Positions 59,365 to 64,000 of a DNA stretch of 64,000 bases are shown here, piece after piece. Within the stretch, counting starts at the first letter, position 1. The number at the start of each line of letters is the position of its first letter. A model generated the notes under the pieces. That model was not told the origin of the DNA. It worked only from the letters and a program-made list of their open reading frames with translations, and did not search any database. The DNA comes from Syngnathus acus (Eukaryota > Chordata > Actinopteri > Syngnathiformes > Syngnathidae). The position numbers and the translations under genes are program-made. The stretch covers positions 2,076,912 to 2,140,911 of the forward strand of contig NC_051102.1 of assembly GCF_901709675.1 (NCBI RefSeq). Direction: 5' to 3'.

Positions 59365-62300
59365 TCATTTCATAAAAGTTGAAGACCAAAAAGTGGATAT
59401 TTGATCTTCAAATATCATCAAGTAAGAGTTTTTGAGAAAGTCCACGTAGTTCTGCATGTTCTTCTTATGGCTCTCGCACTTGTCCAGGCTGAACTGCAGC
59501 TCTTTGACACGCGCCTCAAATTTCTTCTCCGCCTAAATGGGCACAGACATCTCAGGGTTTAATGTAATTAAGCACATATGTGGTGTGAGGACGAGACGAA
59601 GTCAGGTTCTCACCGTCAACTTGCTCTGACGGAGAAGCCTCAGCTCATTAACGGTGATCTGAAGGGCCTCGTCTTTGGACAAAACTTGCTCTTTGAAATT
59701 TTTTACCTAGAAATGTAACGATTATTATTATTCATTGTGACGGTAGGGTAGTGGTGGCCAATATAATCTCAACTATATTTGTAATAAGTTTCTGGACTGT
59801 ACCATTTGTGTTTCTGGGATTAGGGTTAGAAAAAGACAACAACAAAAATGGATTGGTGTTAGTTAGATAGGTGTTAGTTTTTTTTAGCTGGCTACTTCCT
59901 GGTTCAGAAGATGAGGTAACATTCTGGGGTTGTTGGTAGTCTGCTTGCATCCAAGTACCTGTTCTTTGAAATTCAACAAGTCTCCTGAGCATTGTGCCAA
60001 CTGCTGGTTGATCGCTTGGCATTCAGACATCCGTTGCTCCAGCTGGCGTTCGAGGTCTGTGCATCGGGTGGAGCTTTGCTCAAGCAGCTGGTTGCTGTGG
60101 CAAAGAGCCTGCTCCTGAGTCTCCAGCTTCTGCTCCAGCTTCAGCTTTTCTCGGCGCAGCTCCTCCAGCGTCCTAAACGAATATTTAGGAGTCAGGCTTC
60201 ATGTGCAAGTTGCAATTTGGTTTAGTTGAGTCTTTGGGGTTGCCTTACTTTTGTAGGGTGTCCACTTGTTCTTGCAGTTTTGAACTGGACTCTCTCAGCT
60301 CTGTAGTGGATTTCACCAAATTCACTTGAGTCTGCAGCTGTTATTTCAAAAGGTAGATGTTATCAGTTACAAATATGAACTGCGTGTATTAATCTATTAA
60401 CCAATTTTCTTCAGTTGAAAAATGTCTCTTCAATTGTAAATACACAATCACAACTAATAAAATTATGACATTTTGTTTGGTGTAGAGGTTCTGTATAACT
60501 CCATCCATCCATCCATTTTCTGTACCGCTTCGTCTCCACGGGGGTCGCGGGCGTGCTGGAGCCTATCCCAGTGAACATCGGGCAGTAGGCTGGGGACACC
60601 CTGAACCGGTTGCCAGCCAATCGCAGTGCACACAGAGACGAACAACCATCCGCACTCGCACTCACACCTCGGGGCAATTTAGAGTGCTCAATCGGCCTGT
60701 CAAGCATGTTTTTGGGATGTGGGAGGAAACCAGAGTGCCCGGAGGAAACCCACGCGGGCTCGGGGAGAACATGGAAACTCCACACAGGGAGGGTCGGAGG
60801 TGGAATTGAACCGGCACCCTCCTAACTGTGAGGCGGATGTGCTAACCAGTGCCTCACTGAGCCACCTCTGTATGACTCATTTATTTGACATTTAGAATGA
60901 CCTTTCAAAATGACCGAGATGTATTGCCTTTTTTATTTTGATTGTATAAGAGAATGAATAATGGATCAACTGATAATATATTGATATTATTTTGTTTTAA
61001 TTATAACAAAAATCTTAAAGATAAATCATATTAGATATTTTGGATTTTATGCATTAAAGTTTTTCGGAAAAGGGTGGAATGCCCTCTCCGGATCGGAGAT
61101 GAGATCCTGCCCCAAGTGGAGGAGTTCAAGTATCTTGGGGTCTTGTTCACGAGTGAGGGGAGGATGGAGCGCGAGATCGACAGGCAGATCGGTGCAGCGT
61201 CGGCAGTAATGCGGACTCTGTACCGATCCGTCGTGGTAAAGAGAGAGCTGAGCCAAAAGGCAAAGCTCTCAATTTACCGGTCGATTTACGCTCCTACCCT
61301 CACCTATGGTCACGAGCTATGGGTCGTGACCGAAAGAACGAGATCCCGGATACAAGCGGCCGAAATGAGTTTCCTCCCAAGGATGTCCGGGCTCTCCCTT
61401 AGAGATAGGGTGAGAAGCTCGGTCATCCGGGAGAGACTCGGAGTAGAGTTGCTGCTCCTCCACGTTGAGAGGAGCCAGATAAGGTGGCTCGGGCATCTCA
61501 TCAGGATGCCTCCTGGACCCTGGGGATGTGTTCCGGGCATGTCCCACCGGTAGGAGACCCCGGGGACGACCCAGGACGCGCTGGAGAGACTATGTCTCTC
61601 AGCTGGCCTGGGAACGTCTTGGGATCCCCCGGGATGAATCTGGATGAAGTGGCTGGGGATAGGGAAGTCTGGGAGTCCCTCCTAAAGCTGCTGCCCCCGC
61701 GACCCGACCCCGGATAAGCGGAAGAAGATGGATGGATTAAAGTTTTCCAAAAATGTCTACATTTATTATAATGACCCAGTTAAGTTATTTGTCTATGAAA
61801 TTATTTTATTTAAAAAAATACTGAATCAAATTCTACATTAGACTGATTTTGTCCCTAAAATCATTTCACGTTCTCTTGCCCCATGGTGATGGGCCCAAGG
61901 TGTCCAATTAGTCCCTTCCTTACTACCTCATTCTGCAGATTCTTAATATCCTCTGCCTGTTCTGAGCACTTCCTCTCGGAGGTTTGCAGCTTCTCCTGGC
62001 AAGCGAGCAGCTTCATCTCGGTCTCTTTCAGCATTTTAGGTAAATGCTGCAGCTCTTCCACGCGAACCTGCAGCTGCTGTCTCACCTGACAGAGGGTTAG
62101 ACTAAAGTCTCATCAAACCTGATTGATGGGCTCCGCTCTGCATGTCGCTTAAAAATGCCATTAATACATTTAAGACATCCTAAAATGGTCGCCAGCCAAT
62201 CACAGGACATATTTGGTAAACAACAGAAAAAAAAAAAAAAAACCTCATCAGCTTTTGAATATTCTCCATCTTCCATTCTCTGACAATCCTGTGATAGGTT

Positions 62301-63958
62301 TTGAAACTGAAGCCTCGCATTGCTCAACTCTGCTTCAAGTGCTGCAACCTGAAGAAGCACAGAGTTCAAATTATTAAGCCATTTGTTTTCAATCATTATC
62401 CTATCTGACGTCAAGCGAGGGGTGGGGTGAACCCAGAATTTGATGCGGACCAATCACAGGTCAAACACTCTCATTGTCATACTAACCTGGCTTTGAAACT
62501 GTTCAACAATGCGGTCCTTTTCACCCGACATACTCTTCTCTTGGACCAGGGCTGCCTCACATTCAGCAAGTTGCTCCTCCAACTGGGCAAAGGACAGCCG
62601 TGACACACACACACACACACACAGATTACGTAGATTTTGTGACACTTTTAAAGGTGGCACATTGTGGAAAATTGACTTATAGGAATAGATATAAATCAAC
62701 GGTGTCTCTTGAGCACAAAAGTTTGCACATCCCTCGGTTTGATTTTAGAGGTGTGTCCAACCGAGTTGTACCTTGAGCGTGGCGTAACTGCCGCTGTCGT
62801 TCTCCTTTTCCACTTCACAGCTTTGGAACTGCTGCGCCACACCGTCATGTCTCGCGGGGATATCCACCGTCTCCTCCACTCTCTCTCCTTGCGGCTCCTC
62901 CCTTTCGGAGCTGCACCCCCTAGCTTTCTCCATTGCCCTCTTCTTTCGTTTTCTTGTCTTTTCCTGCCTCTCTTCACGTTCCTTCTCCCACTCTCTCCTC
63001 TTCTTCTCACCCTCCGCCCTTTCCTTCACCCATTCCTTTTCCTGGTCTTCCCACTCCCACCTTTCCTTCTCCCTCTCCGCCCTTTCCCTCACCCCTTCCT
63101 TCTCCCGGGTTTCCCACTCCTCCTTCTCCCGGTCTTCAAACTCTCTTCTCTCCTTCTCCACCTTTGCCTTCCCCCAGTCTTCCTCCCTATCCTCCTGCTC
63201 CTTCCTTTCCTTAAATTCCTTTTCCCATTCCTTCACCATTGCTGTCTGCCTCTGCATGTCCTTCTGAAGTCTTATTGGGATGCCGATGACTTGCCTTCAA
63301 GGATCAAAGTTAAAGGAGACATATCAGTGTTTCTGTCAGCAGAAGTCTAATGTAATGCTTTTTTTATGCAACTTCAAACAAATTGAATAACCAAGTCCTA
63401 ACTTACTTTTGCAGTAACTCCACGTGAGCAGTTAGTTTGTGCTTGTCCTCGGTCAGCTGCTCTTTCTCCAGCTTCCACGTCTCACTCTTTTCTTGGAGAG
63501 TTGACAGCTGGGCGTGCTGCTCCAGGATAAAAAATGTTTCCAGTCTGCGACGAGAGTCAAGAGTATGGACAGCGGTCTCACCTTCTCCTGCAGCTGACTC
63601 AAGCATTTGTTGAGGGTGGCCTCGAAGCGCTCGGCTTTCTGCTTGTGCACACGCGAGGCCTTTTTGAGGGCTTCCTTCTCCTGCGAGGTCTGCTCGGTCA
63701 GAGCCGTCAGGGACGCTTTCAGGTCGTCTATCTCTGCCTTGTGTTGAGTCAGGGATCGCTCAAGTGTCTAGAAAAGGAGCATGTGGTACAACATGATGAC
63801 TTTAGGGGCGGGGAGGGGGGAACAGATTGAGAGCTTCTTACCCGCACTTGCACGGTCAGTCGATTGTTTTCCGCCTCCTTGTTGCGAAGCTGCCCCTGTA
63901 TACGGGCGCGAGTGCCTTCTGCATATTTAGCTATGTTAAGAGCACTTTTGATGTTCTC
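59365..63958 (-). CDS. odf2l: Outer dense fiber protein 2-like (ODF2L), 3' part, 5' end outside window
   Basis: Coiled-coil protein of the centriole/basal body (also called BCAP), implicated in cilium control. Exons in transcript order: 63842-63958, 63582-63767, 63407-63516, 62772-63294, 62487-62582, 62244-62348, 61927-62085, 60249-60337, 59959-60172, 59614-59706, 59365-59532; all join in frame. Matches to the human protein: EKEALKKASRVHKQKAERFE near the start, SERKCSEQAEDIKNLQNE, and the C-terminal motif NYVDFLKNSYLMIFE. Nearly every residue is heptad-compatible. The exon at 62772-63294 is extended by a charged E/K/R/W repeat absent from the human protein. Human ODF2L and BCL10 are both at 1p22.3, so this linkage is old. 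The upstream coding exons lie beyond 64000. Confidence 0.88.
60501..60866 (+). repeat. Teleost SINE-like repeat, copy 2
   Basis: Same element as 25129-25497 (CTGTACCGCTTCGTCTCCACG, GGTTGCCAGCCAATCGCAGT). Flanked by near-identical TCTGTATAACT (60490-60500) and TCTGTATGACT (60867-60877), an 11-bp target duplication with one change. Located in an odf2l intron; its (GGAT)n tail is on the minus strand, the same direction as the gene. Confidence 0.85.
61040..61738 (+). mobile_element. 5'-truncated LINE, reverse-transcriptase C-terminus
   Basis: The + strand encodes a LINE C-terminal region: FKYLGVLFTSEGRMEREIDR, LTYGHELWVVTERTRSRIQA, MSGLSLRDRVRSSVIRERLG and QIRWLGHLIRMPPG. It then breaks frame and continues in another frame through RACPTGRRPRGRPRTRWRDY. 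It ends GGATAAGCGGAAGAAGATGGATGGA, a GATG-type 3' tail. The insertion is antisense to odf2l, in the intron between the exons 60249-60337 and 61927-62085. Frameshifted and dead. Confidence 0.88.
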
Positions 63959-64000
63959 CTGTGGTCATCGGAAATGAGAAGGAATTTTTAAATAGGGCTA

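Noticed and set aside
62709-63350. 213-aa Pro/Leu/Ser/Phe-rich ORF on the + strand
   Set aside because: It is the antisense shadow of the purine-biased odf2l exon.

Overview
The window is vertebrate nuclear DNA, most likely from a percomorph teleost. Evidence: split genes with GT-AG introns, many long (TG)n/(TC)n microsatellites, fish-type TA-flanked MITEs, hAT elements and 5'-truncated LINEs, fish-style TRIM genes, and a receptor pair that matches the vertebrate GHRHR-ADCYAP1R1 neighbourhood. No bacterial operons, CRISPR arrays or tRNAs were seen. All identifications come from reading translated exons and comparing them with remembered family sequences. No database search was run.

Layout. 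1-7.3 kb has no convincing gene; it holds MITE-like repeats. 7.3-24.1 kb is a complete adcyap1r1 (PACAP receptor PAC1) on the + strand: a 5' untranslated exon, 14 coding exons including the alternative 84-nt hop exon, and a long 3' UTR. 24.2-27.2 kb is a cluster of at least five mobile-element copies. 27.4-38.1 kb is a second class B GPCR on the - strand, identified as ghrhr from sequence and from its tail-to-tail position beside adcyap1r1. Its introns contain a THAP-domain transposon, a hAT element with a perfect 8-bp target duplication, and a MITE. 38.1-41.4 kb is repeat-rich intergenic DNA. 41.5-43.7 kb is cfap300 (+, ciliary dynein assembly) with an RFX X-box-like site just upstream. 44.4-50.1 kb is eef1d (+), with a terminal-oligopyrimidine start and a possible unannotated long-isoform exon. 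51.0-52.8 and 53.7-56.2 kb are two - strand TRIM E3 ligase genes in tandem, both without a SPRY domain. 56.9-58.4 kb is bcl10 (-). 59.4 kb to the end is the 3' part of odf2l (-); its 5' end lies beyond the window.

Function. The two receptors are secretin-family GPCRs that signal mainly through Gs/cAMP (PAC1 also through PLC, tuned by hop splicing). cfap300 and odf2l are both cilium/centriole genes but lie about 16 kb apart with unrelated genes between them. bcl10 and the TRIM pair are immune-signalling type genes next to each other. The neighbourhood is otherwise a set of independently transcribed genes. No previously undescribed gene system was identified. The most noteworthy signals are the conserved NAGNAG hop acceptor, the X-box upstream of cfap300, the candidate eef1d long exon, the purine-biased repeat exon of odf2l, and several domain-carrying non-autonomous transposons.
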